Assembly: GCF_012272855.1 (NCBI RefSeq)
Contig: NZ_JAAXCQ010000003.1
Coordinates: forward strand, 186,001 to 250,000
Reading direction: 5' to 3'
Source: Arenibacter sp. 6A1
GTDB taxonomy: Bacteria > Bacteroidota > Bacteroidia > Flavobacteriales > Flavobacteriaceae
Length of the DNA stretch: 64,000 nucleotides
Notes under the pieces: generated by a model
Databases searched by the model: none
What the model was told of the DNA's origin: nothing
The model's input: only the letters and a program-made list of their open reading frames with translations
Made by a program: the position numbers and the translations under genes
Shown: positions 17,106-25,697 of the stretch, piece by piece
Position numbering within the stretch: position 1 is the stretch's first letter
Layout of the letters: every line of letters starts with the position of its first letter

Positions 17106-17729
17106 ATGGGATTTACAGAAGATCAAATTAAGAAATTAAACATACATTTTAAGGGTATTCCGCCAGAGGAAATTATTTCTTGGGCGATTCAAAATGCCAA
17201 AAGACCTGTGGTTACGACAAATTTTAGACCGTATGAGGTAGCCATTTTATATGCTGTTACCCATGTAGATGTAAGTGTGCCGGTGGTGTGGTGCGATACA
17301 GGTTACAATACCCCAAATACTTATAAACATGCCGAGGAATTAATCTCGAGCTTGCAGTTAAATATAAAATTATACGTTCCAAAGCAAACTACGGCTCATA
17401 GAGATGCTGTTATGGGGATCCCTACTATTGATGATCCACGTCATAAAGTGTTTACGGAACAGGTGAAGTTAGAGCCTTTTAAAAGGGCAATGGAAGAGCA
17501 TAAACCAGATGTTTGGTTTACCAATCTTCGCCAGGGGCAGACAGCTTTAAGGGATTCCTTGGATATTTTAAGCCTCAGCAAGGACGGAGTGTTAAAAGTA
17601 AGCCCGTTTTATCATTATAGCGATACCCAATTGGATGCCTATTTAAAGGATCGAAATTTACCTAATGAGCATAAGTATTTTGATCCTACCAAAGTTTTGG
17701 AAAATAGGGAATGTGGCTTGCATACCTAA
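17106..17729 (+). CDS. cysH: Phosphoadenylyl-sulfate (or adenylyl-sulfate) reductase
   Basis: Reduces activated sulfate to sulfite using thioredoxin or a similar donor. The 207-residue protein has the adenylyl-binding fold (VVTTNFRPYEVAILYAV, VPVVWCDTGYNTPNTY) and ends in ECGLHT, whose cysteine forms the thiosulfonate intermediate. The paired CC and CxxC cysteines that bind the [4Fe-4S] cluster in APS reductases are absent, so by motif it is the PAPS-type enzyme. Yet no APS kinase (CysC) is encoded in the operon or fused to CysN. Either cysC is elsewhere or the enzyme accepts APS without a cluster. It is followed by cysD and cysN. Confidence 0.92.
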   Translation: MGFTEDQIKKLNIHFKGIPPEEIISWAIQNAKRPVVTTNFRPYEVAILYAVTHVDVSVPVVWCDTGYNTPNTYKHAEELISSLQLNIKLYVPKQTTAHRDAVMGIPTIDDPRHKVFTEQVKLEPFKRAMEEHKPDVWFTNLRQGQTALRDSLDILSLSKDGVLKVSPFYHYSDTQLDAYLKDRNLPNEHKYFDPTKVLENRECGLHT

Positions 17730-17780
17730 TATTAACTAATCATTTCCGGTTCGGAAATCGTATCATAAAAAGACAATATA

Positions 17781-18728
17781 TTGGAAACAGTAACAGAAGA
17801 AACACAGACAAAAGCAACAATATCCAACACATCGGTTTTGGAAATTAATGCTCTAGAAAGCGAAGCCATTTATATCTTTAGAGAAGTAGTGGCACAGTTT
17901 GAAAATCCCGTTCTTTTATTTTCAGGTGGTAAAGATTCCATCACTTTGGTTCGTTTGGCCCAAAAGGCATTTTTCCCTGCTAAGATTCCTTTTCCTTTAA
18001 TGCATATCGATACCGGACATAATTTCCCGGAAACGATTGCTTTTAGGGATAAATTGGTAAAAGAGTTGGGAGTAGAGTTAATTGTTCGAAACGTTCAGGA
18101 TTCAATCAATGAAGGCAAGGTTGTAGAAGAGACTGGTAAATATGCCAGTAGAAATATGTTGCAAACGACTACCCTCTTAGATGCTATTGAAGAATTTAAG
18201 TTCGATGCTTGTATCGGTGGAGCCCGTAGGGATGAAGAGAAGGCCAGGGCTAAGGAACGAATCTTTTCGGTAAGGGACGACTTTGGTCAGTGGGACGAAA
18301 AAAATCAACGCCCAGAATTATTCGATTTGCTGAATGGGGAAATAGAATTGGGACAAAATGTTAGGGTCTTTCCTATAAGTAACTGGACAGAGTTGGATGT
18401 ATGGAGCTATATAGAAAAGGAACGCATCGAAATTCCGTCTATTTATTTTGCACATCAGAGAAACATATTTGTTAGGGATGGTCTTATTTGGTCTGCCGAC
18501 GATGAGGTGGTATTTAGAGCAGAAGACGAGTTGGTAGAAGAAAAAACAGTTCGATTTAGAACCGTAGGTGATATGAGCTGTACAGCAGCGGTATTGTCTA
18601 CTGCAGACACCATAGAAAAAGTTGTTAGTGAAATTAGGGATTCCAAAATTTCGGAAAGAGGAGCCCGTATCGATGATAAACGTTCCGAAGCGGCAATGGA
18701 AAAAAGAAAACAACAAGGTTACTTTTAA
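17781..18728 (+). CDS. cysD: Sulfate adenylyltransferase subunit 2
   Basis: The catalytic subunit that makes APS from sulfate and ATP. The 315-residue product has the PP-loop FSGGKDSITLVRLA near residue 49, PLMHIDTGHNFPETI near 75, and GGARRDEEKARAKERIFS near 147, all standard for CysD. The start is a TTG at 17781; no ATG precedes the LEINALESEAIYIFREVV region that begins other CysD proteins, so TTG is accepted. It stands 51 bases after cysH and 76 bases before cysN, its GTPase partner. Confidence 0.95.
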   Translation: METVTEETQTKATISNTSVLEINALESEAIYIFREVVAQFENPVLLFSGGKDSITLVRLAQKAFFPAKIPFPLMHIDTGHNFPETIAFRDKLVKELGVELIVRNVQDSINEGKVVEETGKYASRNMLQTTTLLDAIEEFKFDACIGGARRDEEKARAKERIFSVRDDFGQWDEKNQRPELFDLLNGEIELGQNVRVFPISNWTELDVWSYIEKERIEIPSIYFAHQRNIFVRDGLIWSADDEVVFRAEDELVEEKTVRFRTVGDMSCTAAVLSTADTIEKVVSEIRDSKISERGARIDDKRSEAAMEKRKQQGYF

Positions 18729-18804
18729 AAGCTGCAGTTACCCTTGGTCCTAGGATTAAAATGGTAGCGAAAAACGGAATACAAATTACAGAATACAAAA
18801 AAAC

Positions 18805-20052
18805 ATGGAAGTACTTAAAATAGCAACAGCAGGTAGTGTAGACGATGGTAAAAGTACCTTGATAGGGCGGTTGCTTTACGATACAAAATCTTTGACAGAC
18901 GATAAGGTAGAAGCGATTCGAAAAAGTAGTGAACAAAGAGGATATGATTATCTTGATTTCTCCTTTGCTACGGACGGATTGGTAGCAGAAAGAGAACAAG
19001 GTATTACTATTGATGTAGCCCACATTTATTTCTCTACCCTTAAAAAAAGTTATATCATAGCCGATACTCCTGGGCATGTAGAGTATACTCGTAACATGGT
19101 TACTGGGGCTTCGACTTCACAAGTAGCTATTATCCTTATCGATGCAAGGAAGGGTGTGATAGAGCAAACCTACCGTCACTTTTTTATCAATAACTTACTA
19201 AGGGTTAAAGATATCATTGTGGCGGTGAACAAAATGGATTTAGTAGATTACTCCGAGGAGGTCTTTAACGATATCAAAAGCGATTTTGAAGCCTTGAATG
19301 CGGTGAGTACCTATGCGGAGCAACAGCTTACCTATATTCCCGTAAGTGCTCTAAAAGGAGATAATATTGTAGAAAAAACAGATGCCATGCCTTGGTACGA
19401 TGGCGATACTATTTTAGGACATTTAGAGCAACTAGAAGTATCCGATGTACAGGATGGTGGGCAAACTCGTTTTGCCGTTCAGAACGTTATTCGTCCTAAA
19501 ACAGAAGAATACCACGACTTTAGAGGATTTGCCGGAAAAATTAAAGGCGGAAAATTAAAGGTCGGTGACAAAATTACTGTATTGCCTTCCCTGACACAAT
19601 CTAAAGTGAAGGAAATATACTTCTTTGACAAAACGTATCAGGAGGCCGCGGCAGGTAGTTCGGTGGTGATTACCTTAGAAGATGAAATCAATATTACCAG
19701 AGGTGATATGTTGGTGAAATCGGATGAGCTTCCTAAAATAGAAAAACAAATAGAGGCTACAGTTTGTTGGATGGACAACAAACAATTGCAACCAGGTGCA
19801 AAATATTTGATTCAGCACAATACGAATAAGGTGTTGTCTAAAATAGATGGTGTAAAACATGTCATCTCTACGCAATATGGTAGTCATCAGGATGCTAATA
19901 ATAAATTAGCCTTGAATGAAATTGGATCCGTTAGTATAAAACTTAGTAAGCCTATTTTTTATGATTCCTATCAGGACAATAAGGCAAACGGTTCCTTTAT
20001 ACTGATCGACCCCCAAACAAATGCTACGGCCGGAGTAGGTTTTATTGATTAA
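18805..20052 (+). CDS. cysN: Sulfate adenylyltransferase subunit 1 (GTPase)
   Basis: GTP hydrolysis by this EF-Tu-like subunit drives APS formation by CysD. The 415-residue protein shows G1 GSVDDGKST (residues 10-18), DYLDFSFATDGLVAEREQGIT before the switch region, G3 DTPGH near residue 86 and G4 NKMD near 143, followed by two beta-barrel domains. It ends after the second barrel (TNATAGVGFID). No APS kinase domain is fused to the C-terminus, unlike CysNC fusions. The protein begins directly at the GTPase domain, ATG at 18805. Confidence 0.95.
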   Translation: MEVLKIATAGSVDDGKSTLIGRLLYDTKSLTDDKVEAIRKSSEQRGYDYLDFSFATDGLVAEREQGITIDVAHIYFSTLKKSYIIADTPGHVEYTRNMVTGASTSQVAIILIDARKGVIEQTYRHFFINNLLRVKDIIVAVNKMDLVDYSEEVFNDIKSDFEALNAVSTYAEQQLTYIPVSALKGDNIVEKTDAMPWYDGDTILGHLEQLEVSDVQDGGQTRFAVQNVIRPKTEEYHDFRGFAGKIKGGKLKVGDKITVLPSLTQSKVKEIYFFDKTYQEAAAGSSVVITLEDEINITRGDMLVKSDELPKIEKQIEATVCWMDNKQLQPGAKYLIQHNTNKVLSKIDGVKHVISTQYGSHQDANNKLALNEIGSVSIKLSKPIFYDSYQDNKANGSFILIDPQTNATAGVGFID

Positions 20053-20162
20053 CAACGGAGCTGTTTCCATAGGGGAACAGAATCCGTTTGAATTGATAAT
20101 CTATAAAGTCTATAGGATAAGCATATTAAAAATAGTCTCGTACAGAATTAAAATAAAGTAAA

Positions 20163-22256
20163 ATGCAGAGTTTCAGAACAGAAATAGAAAACCCGATAGT
20201 AGAAAAGGACATCATTGCATTGGAAGCCAAAATCCGGGAGTTTAAAGAGGGAAAACTCGATGAGGAAAAATTCCGTAGTCTTCGATTGGCCCGTGGTATT
20301 TATGGCCAAAGACAGCCAGGGGTTCAAATGATTCGGATTAAATTACCATATGGGAAGGTTTCTTCCAATCAGTTGAGAAGAATTACTGATGTCTCCGAGG
20401 AGTATTCTACTGGGCGTCTGCATATTACCACTAGACAAGATATTCAGATTCATTATGTGGATATTGACCGTACTCCGGAATTGTGGGCACAACTTGATAA
20501 AGATGATATTACCATTCGTGAAGCTTGTGGTAATACGGTCCGAAATGTAACCGCAAGTGAAACGGCTGGTATAGATGTTGATGAACCTTTTGATGTTTCT
20601 CCATATGCCCATGCCTTGTTTCAATACTTTTTAAGAAATCCGGTAAGTCAGGAAATGGGAAGAAAATTTAAAGTTTCTTTCTCTGCCAGTGATAAAGATA
20701 CGGGACTTTCCTATATGCACGATTTAGGCTTTATAGCGAAGATAGAAAATGGTGTTCACGGATTTAAAGTATTATTGGGAGGTGGATTAGGTTCTCAGCC
20801 CAGACATGCCGATGTGTTATATTCATTTTTAGAAGCCGAAAAAATAATTCCTTTAATGGAAGGTGTTGTTCGGGTTTTTGATCGCTATGGGGAACGTAAG
20901 AGTAGAGCAAAAGCTAGGTTGAAGTTCTTGTTGAAGGATATAGGTTTAGACGGATTTAAGGAATTATTGGAAGAAGAGCAACTAGCCATACCTTTTGCCA
21001 CCTATGCGATTGATGTAGATGCGTATCCAAAAGTAAAGATTGCCGAGCCTAGTGAGATCCCTTCTGTTGTGATCAAGGACGAGAAAGCTTTTGAACAGTG
21101 GAAATCGACTAACTTGATAGCTCAAAAACAAAAAGGCTATGTCGCTATTGGGATTAAAGTATTGTTGGGCGATTTTTATATAGAAAAAGCGCGAGCCTTA
21201 GCAGATTTAGTAGAAGCGTATGCTGCGGGAGAGTTTAGATTATCTCTTCGTCAGAATATATTGATTCCTTATGTTAAGGAAGAATTAGTACCTTTCTTTT
21301 ACCAAGAATTGGAAAAGTTAGGATTTGCAGAAGCCGGATACAACAAGGCTTTGGATATTACCGCTTGTCCTGGTACGGATACTTGTAATTTAGGGATTGC
21401 CAGTAGTACGGGAATAGCTGAAGAACTAGAACGGGTTATTAAAGCAGAATACCCTGACTATATCAATAATCCAGATGTGGTTATTAAAATCAGTGGCTGT
21501 ATGAATGCTTGTGGGCAGCACAATATGGCCCATATTGGTTTCCAAGGGATGTCTATAAGAACCAAGGATAAATTAGTGGCCCCTGCCTTACAAGTATTGT
21601 TGGGTGGTGGTAATTTTGGAAATGGAGAAGCTCGTTTTGCCGATAAGGTGATTAAAATACCGAGCAAAAGAGGACCAGAAGCATTGCGATTAATACTTGA
21701 TGATTTTGAGGCTCATGGGAAGAATCTTTCTTTTGAGGCTTATTACGAAGAAAAGGGGCAGTTATATTTTTATGATTTCCTAAAGCCTTTATCGGAAATA
21801 GATAATTTAACGGCCGATGATTTCATCGACTGGGGGAACACGGAGAAATATGAGCAAGCTATTGGAGTGGGCGAATGTGCCGGGGTAGTGATTGATTTGA
21901 TAGCGACCCTTTTGTTTGACAGTGAGGAAAAAATAGAGACAGCCAAATTAAACCTAGAAGAGGAGAAGTGGACTGCCAGTATCTATCACGCCTATTCCTC
22001 TATGGTTAATACGGCAAAAGCCTTATTGACCTCCGAAAAGACAAAAGTGAATACCCATGCGAGTATCATCAAGGATTTTGATACCATTTTTGTGGCTTCC
22101 GGAAAGATAGCCTTAGAAGCGAGTTTTGAAGAATTAGTACTTCAAATAAACAAGAACAAACCATCGGAAGAATTTGCGAAAGGGTATTTGGAAACGGCAG
22201 AAGCATTTTTAGCGAAAGCACATACCTATAGAAAATTAGAACTTTCAGAAATTTAG
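20163..22256 (+). CDS. Siroheme sulfite reductase with C-terminal HEPN-like domain
   Basis: Reduces sulfite to sulfide (nitrite is an alternative substrate in this family). The 697-residue protein has two ferredoxin-like and siroheme half-domains: RLHITTRQDIQIHYVD near residue 82 and FRLSLRQNILIPYV near 358. The cluster and siroheme ligands are CPGTDTCNLG near residue 400 and ISGCMNACGQH near 440. From about residue 560 a helical stretch follows (GECAGVVIDLIATLLFDSEE, WTASIYHAYSSMVNTAKALL), which fits the HEPN-like extension of Bacteroidota sulfite/nitrite reductases. No flavin domain is present, so electrons probably come via ferredoxin from the reductase at 23117. In-operon position between cysN and cobA supports sulfite as the substrate. 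Confidence 0.88.
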   Translation: MQSFRTEIENPIVEKDIIALEAKIREFKEGKLDEEKFRSLRLARGIYGQRQPGVQMIRIKLPYGKVSSNQLRRITDVSEEYSTGRLHITTRQDIQIHYVDIDRTPELWAQLDKDDITIREACGNTVRNVTASETAGIDVDEPFDVSPYAHALFQYFLRNPVSQEMGRKFKVSFSASDKDTGLSYMHDLGFIAKIENGVHGFKVLLGGGLGSQPRHADVLYSFLEAEKIIPLMEGVVRVFDRYGERKSRAKARLKFLLKDIGLDGFKELLEEEQLAIPFATYAIDVDAYPKVKIAEPSEIPSVVIKDEKAFEQWKSTNLIAQKQKGYVAIGIKVLLGDFYIEKARALADLVEAYAAGEFRLSLRQNILIPYVKEELVPFFYQELEKLGFAEAGYNKALDITACPGTDTCNLGIASSTGIAEELERVIKAEYPDYINNPDVVIKISGCMNACGQHNMAHIGFQGMSIRTKDKLVAPALQVLLGGGNFGNGEARFADKVIKIPSKRGPEALRLILDDFEAHGKNLSFEAYYEEKGQLYFYDFLKPLSEIDNLTADDFIDWGNTEKYEQAIGVGECAGVVIDLIATLLFDSEEKIETAKLNLEEEKWTASIYHAYSSMVNTAKALLTSEKTKVNTHASIIKDFDTIFVASGKIALEASFEELVLQINKNKPSEEFAKGYLETAEAFLAKAHTYRKLELSEI

Positions 22257-22260
22257 AAAG

Positions 22261-23076
22261 ATGAAGAAGAGCAGTATCAATACCCAAAACAATCCTATAT
22301 CGCCAAAGGCGCGGCTTACTGTAGTAGGAGCCGGACCTGGGGATGTGGAACTGATAACGATAAAGGCTGTTAAGGCTTTGGAGGCGGCAGATGTTGTCTT
22401 GTACGATGCTTTGGTTGATGTTGCCTTGTTGAACTACGCACCTCAGGCCGAAAAGATATTTGTTGGTAAAAGAAAGGGGTGTTATGCCTATCAACAAACA
22501 CAAATTAACGAGCTGATTGTCAGTAGAGGGAAATCGCACGGACATGTGGTTCGGTTAAAAGGGGGCGATCCCTTTGTTTTTGGCCGTGGAGCCGAAGAAA
22601 TGGAATATGCGGCGAGCCATGGTTTAGAAGTGGCCTTAGTTCCTGGAATATCTTCATCGGTTGCGGTACCTGCATCACAGAATATTCCGGTAACAAAAAG
22701 AGGAGCAGCAGAGAGTTTTTGGGTGATTACCGGTACTACAAAGGATCATCAACTTTCTTCCGATGTTGCCTTGGCAGCGAAGTCTAATGCCACAGTAGTG
22801 ATTTTAATGGGGATGAGCAAGCTTTCGGAAATAGTAGCCTTGTTTAATAAGGAAGGAAAAGCCAATACCCCTATAGCCATTATTCAAAATGGAACACGTG
22901 AAGACGAAAAATTAGGGATAGGGACTATTGCCAATATCACGGAAATAGTTGCTCAACAGCAATTGAGCAATCCAGCGATCATTATTATCGGGGAAGTGGT
23001 AAAACACCGCGAAACCGTATTGAATTATACAAACACGATTCAACAACATAACTTAAACAAAGAATCCTTGGTCTAA
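22261..23076 (+). CDS. cobA: Uroporphyrinogen-III C-methyltransferase
   Basis: Makes precorrin-2 from uroporphyrinogen III with two SAM, the first step to siroheme for the upstream sulfite reductase. The 271-residue protein has VVGAGPGDVELITIKA near residue 20, VGKRKGCYAYQQTQINELI near 68, VVRLKGGDPFVFGRG near 96 and VPGISSSVAVPA near 126, all SUMT motifs. It starts five bases after the sulfite reductase stop. The dehydrogenase and ferrochelatase needed to finish siroheme (the N-terminal part of CysG, or Met8) are not in this operon or window. Confidence 0.94.
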   Translation: MKKSSINTQNNPISPKARLTVVGAGPGDVELITIKAVKALEAADVVLYDALVDVALLNYAPQAEKIFVGKRKGCYAYQQTQINELIVSRGKSHGHVVRLKGGDPFVFGRGAEEMEYAASHGLEVALVPGISSSVAVPASQNIPVTKRGAAESFWVITGTTKDHQLSSDVALAAKSNATVVILMGMSKLSEIVALFNKEGKANTPIAIIQNGTREDEKLGIGTIANITEIVAQQQLSNPAIIIIGEVVKHRETVLNYTNTIQQHNLNKESLV

Positions 23077-23116
23077 ATGGGGTTTTAAATATTCATAAAG
23101 AATAAAATAAAGTAGC

Positions 23117-24181
23117 ATGATAAAGACAGATATACTAATTATTGGCGCGGGGCCAACCGGATTGTTTACCGTTTTTGAAGCGGGTTTATTAAAATTGAAA
23201 ACGCATTTAATCGATGCTTTGCCACAACCAGGTGGTCAATGTTCTGAAATCTATCCAAAAAAACCTATATATGATATTCCGGCCTTTCCAGAAATTCTCG
23301 CCGGGGATTTGGTTAAAAATTTAATGCAACAAATTCAGCCTTTCGAACCTGGTTTTACCTTGGGAGAAAGAGCAGAAACCTTAGATACCTTAGAAGATGG
23401 TTCTTTTATAGTCACCACCAACAAAGGTACAAAACACCACGCCCCAGTAGTGGTAATTGCTGGCGGATTGGGGTCTTTTGAGCCTAGGAAACCTTTGATT
23501 CCGAACATTCAGAATTTTGAGGATAAGGGAGTGGCATATATCATAAAAGATCCGGAAGTATATCGCGACAAGAAAGTCGTAATTTCTGGAGGAGGCGACT
23601 CCGCTTTGGACTGGGCGATTTTCCTTTCCGATGTAGCTGCCGAAGTTTCTTTGGTACATAGAAGAAACGAATTTAGAGGCGCTTTGGATTCTGTTGAAAA
23701 GGCTGCCGCATTGGCCAAGGAAGGGAAAATAAAATTGTTTACCGAAGCCGAAGTAGTAAAGATTTTTGGGGACGAACAATTAGAAGCTGTGGTTGTAAAA
23801 CACAACGATGCTGCCAAGGGAGAAACCTATGTAGACGCCGATAATTTTATTCCTTTGTTTGGACTTTCTCCTAAATTAGGGCCTATTGGCGATTGGGGAT
23901 TGGAAATAGAAAAAAATGCTATCAAAGTAGATAATTCCTATGATTACCAGACCAATATTCCAGGGGTGTATGCCATCGGCGATGTAAATACCTATCCAGG
24001 GAAACTTAAATTAATACTTTCTGGTTTTCACGAAGCGGCAGTTATGTGTCAGAGTGCCTACCAAAAGATTAATCCAGGAAAGCGTTATGTGATGAAATAT
24101 ACCACCGTAGGAGGTGTAGAAGGCTTTGATGGAACAAAAAAAGAAGCTAAAAAAGAAGTAGTACAAAGTATTTTGGCCTAA
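23117..24181 (+). CDS. Ferredoxin (flavodoxin)-NADP+ reductase, thioredoxin-reductase-like
   Basis: A 354-residue FAD protein of the TrxB-like FNR family (YumC type). FAD motif IIGAGPTGLFTVFEAGLL near residue 7, the GGQCSEIYPKKPIYDIPAFP segment near 42, an NADP-binding GGGDSALDWA near 158, and FGLSPKLGPIGDWG near 252. It lacks the CxxC redox pair of thioredoxin reductases. As the last gene of the sulfate operon, it most likely supplies electrons through ferredoxin to the sulfite reductase. A strong terminator follows. Confidence 0.92.
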   Translation: MIKTDILIIGAGPTGLFTVFEAGLLKLKTHLIDALPQPGGQCSEIYPKKPIYDIPAFPEILAGDLVKNLMQQIQPFEPGFTLGERAETLDTLEDGSFIVTTNKGTKHHAPVVVIAGGLGSFEPRKPLIPNIQNFEDKGVAYIIKDPEVYRDKKVVISGGGDSALDWAIFLSDVAAEVSLVHRRNEFRGALDSVEKAAALAKEGKIKLFTEAEVVKIFGDEQLEAVVVKHNDAAKGETYVDADNFIPLFGLSPKLGPIGDWGLEIEKNAIKVDNSYDYQTNIPGVYAIGDVNTYPGKLKLILSGFHEAAVMCQSAYQKINPGKRYVMKYTTVGGVEGFDGTKKEAKKEVVQSILA

Positions 24182-24183
24182 AT

Positions 24184-24227
24184 GAGAAATACCTAAGGGG
24201 GAAGTCCTCCTTAGGTATTCTCTTTAA
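24184..24227 (+). terminator. Terminator of the sulfate assimilation operon
   Basis: GAGAAATACCTAAGG pairs with CCTTAGGTATTCTC (one bulge) around GGGAAGTCCT, followed by TTTAATA. It ends the transcript before the second SAM-I riboswitch. Confidence 0.75.
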
Positions 24228-24363
24228 TATTACTTTCCTTAATTTTAAAAGTAGCTAAGATGCTACAATGCACCCTTCAAAGCATTAAAAACCCTTCAAT
24301 TTGCTTGCTTTTGCCGTTGTTGTTACGTTACTTTGTAGCTTGTTCATTACCAAATTGTAAAAC

Positions 24364-24514
24364 GTTATCAAGAAAGGCGGAGGGATTAGACCCAATGAAG
24401 CCTTAGCAACCCTTTTTTCCAAGCCAATAACTCTCGGAAGGAATAAAGAAGGTGCTACTTTCTAATCCTGTCAAGTTGCCCATAAGGGGTCTTCGTGGCA
24501 CAGGAATAGATAAC
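24364..24514 (+). promoter_or_regulatory. SAM-I (S-box) riboswitch upstream of the split metH operon
   Basis: The same conserved order as the metY copy: GTTATCAAGAAAGGCGGAGG (from 24364), GACCCAATGAAGCCTTAGCAA, GAAGGTGCTACTTTC, a P4 arm, and closing GATAAC (24509-24514), which pairs with GTTATC. A hairpin at 24615-24639 lies between it and the coding region and may be the expression platform. An imperfect -7 element, TTACTTTG, is found at 24328-24335. Confidence 0.93.
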
Positions 24515-24614
24515 AAAAGAAACCAGGGTCAACCACTTTTCCTTTACTTGATATTTATTAATTTTTAAACTACCGTTTCTCTTGGCGTGCCCTTTAGTAT
24601 TCGGTTACCAGTTT

Positions 24615-24648
24615 TGGACCTAGTAATTACTAGCGTCCACAAGTTTTT
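24615..24648 (+). terminator. Possible expression-platform hairpin of the metH SAM-I riboswitch
   Basis: TGGAC and GTCCA bracket the palindrome CTAGTAATTACTAG, with one mismatch, and the hairpin is followed by CAAGTTTTTAG. It stands 100 bases after the aptamer and ends 45 bases before the probable start codon. The matching antiterminator strand was not identified. Confidence 0.45.
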
Positions 24649-24683
24649 AGGGAGAAATGTTCCAAACTTATAAGAAAAGGAAA

Positions 24684-25697
24684 ATGAAAAATATACAGGA
24701 GATCTTAAAGGAGAGAATTTTAATCTTGGATGGTGCCATGGGAACCATGTTACAGCGCTATAAATTTACCGAAGAAGATTTTCGGGGCGAAAGGTTTAAA
24801 GATTGGGCTCACCCTTTACAGGGGAATAACGATTTGTTGTCCCTAACCCAACCCGAAGCCATTGCCGATATTCACCGACAATATTTTGAAGCGGGAGCCG
24901 ATATTGTGGAAACCAATACCTTTTCGTCGACCACTATTGCTATGGCCGATTACCATATGGAGGAATTGGTTTATGAGTTAAATTATGAATCGGCGCGTAT
25001 CGCGAAGAAGGTCGCCGACGAATTTACGGCCAAGGAGCCTCATAAGCCTCGTTTTGTAGCAGGGAGTATAGGACCTACGAACAAAACTGCCAGTATGTCT
25101 CCCGACGTGAACGATCCGGGATACCGCGCTATTTCTTTCGATCAGTTGCGCGAGGCCTACAAGCAACAAATAGAAGCTTTATTAGATGGAGGATCTGACA
25201 TTTTATTGGTGGAGACGGTTTTTGATACCCTTAACGCCAAGGCTGCCTTATTCGCCATCGAAGAAGTAAAGGAAGAAAGAAAAATAGAGGTTCCCATCAT
25301 GGTAAGCGGAACGATTACCGATGCCTCGGGAAGAACGCTGTCTGGACAGACGGCCGAAGCATTTTTAATATCTATTAGTCATATTCCTATTTTATCTGTC
25401 GGTTTGAATTGTGCTTTGGGCGCGAGTCAGTTAGTGCCACATTTAGAGGTGTTGTCTGCCAAATCCGATTATGCGATTTCTGCCCATCCCAACGCAGGGT
25501 TGCCCAACGCTTTTGGAGAGTACGATGAGACGCCGGAACAAATGGCGGAGCAAATTAAGGAATATGCCGAAAAACAACTGGTTAATATCGTAGGAGGTTG
25601 CTGTGGGACTACTCCCGAGCATATCGCTGCTATGTTGGCCATCGTAAAGGATCATAAGCCTAGAGGTGTTAATATTTTAGAAAAAGCTATTGTATGA
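24684..25697 (+). CDS. metH: Methionine synthase, homocysteine-binding subunit (split MetH, N-terminal part)
   Basis: The zinc-dependent homocysteine S-methyltransferase domain of cobalamin methionine synthase as a separate protein of 337 residues. Motifs: [12 protein letters not shown] near residue 13, [13 protein letters not shown] near 71, and the three zinc cysteines in LNCALGA and [11 protein letters not shown]. The start at 24684 ([12 protein letters not shown]) fits the family; another in-frame ATG at 24657 would add nine residues. The other MetH domains are encoded by the gene at 26670, a split typical of Flavobacteriia. Expression should be under the SAM-I riboswitch 170 bases upstream. 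The stop overlaps the next start (ATGA). Confidence 0.94.
   Translation: MKNIQEILKERILILDGAMGTMLQRYKFTEEDFRGERFKDWAHPLQGNNDLLSLTQPEAIADIHRQYFEAGADIVETNTFSSTTIAMADYHMEELVYELNYESARIAKKVADEFTAKEPHKPRFVAGSIGPTNKTASMSPDVNDPGYRAISFDQLREAYKQQIEALLDGGSDILLVETVFDTLNAKAALFAIEEVKEERKIEVPIMVSGTITDASGRTLSGQTAEAFLISISHIPILSVGLNCALGASQLVPHLEVLSAKSDYAISAHPNAGLPNAFGEYDETPEQMAEQIKEYAEKQLVNIVGGCCGTTPEHIAAMLAIVKDHKPRGVNILEKAIV

Noticed and set aside
18318-18716. Minus-strand 132-codon frame inside cysD
   Set aside because: Phe/Tyr-rich shadow of the cysD coding strand; no motifs.
22069-22545. Minus-strand 158-codon frame across the sulfite reductase/cobA junction
   Set aside because: Lies wholly opposite two strongly supported genes and shows no recognisable motif.
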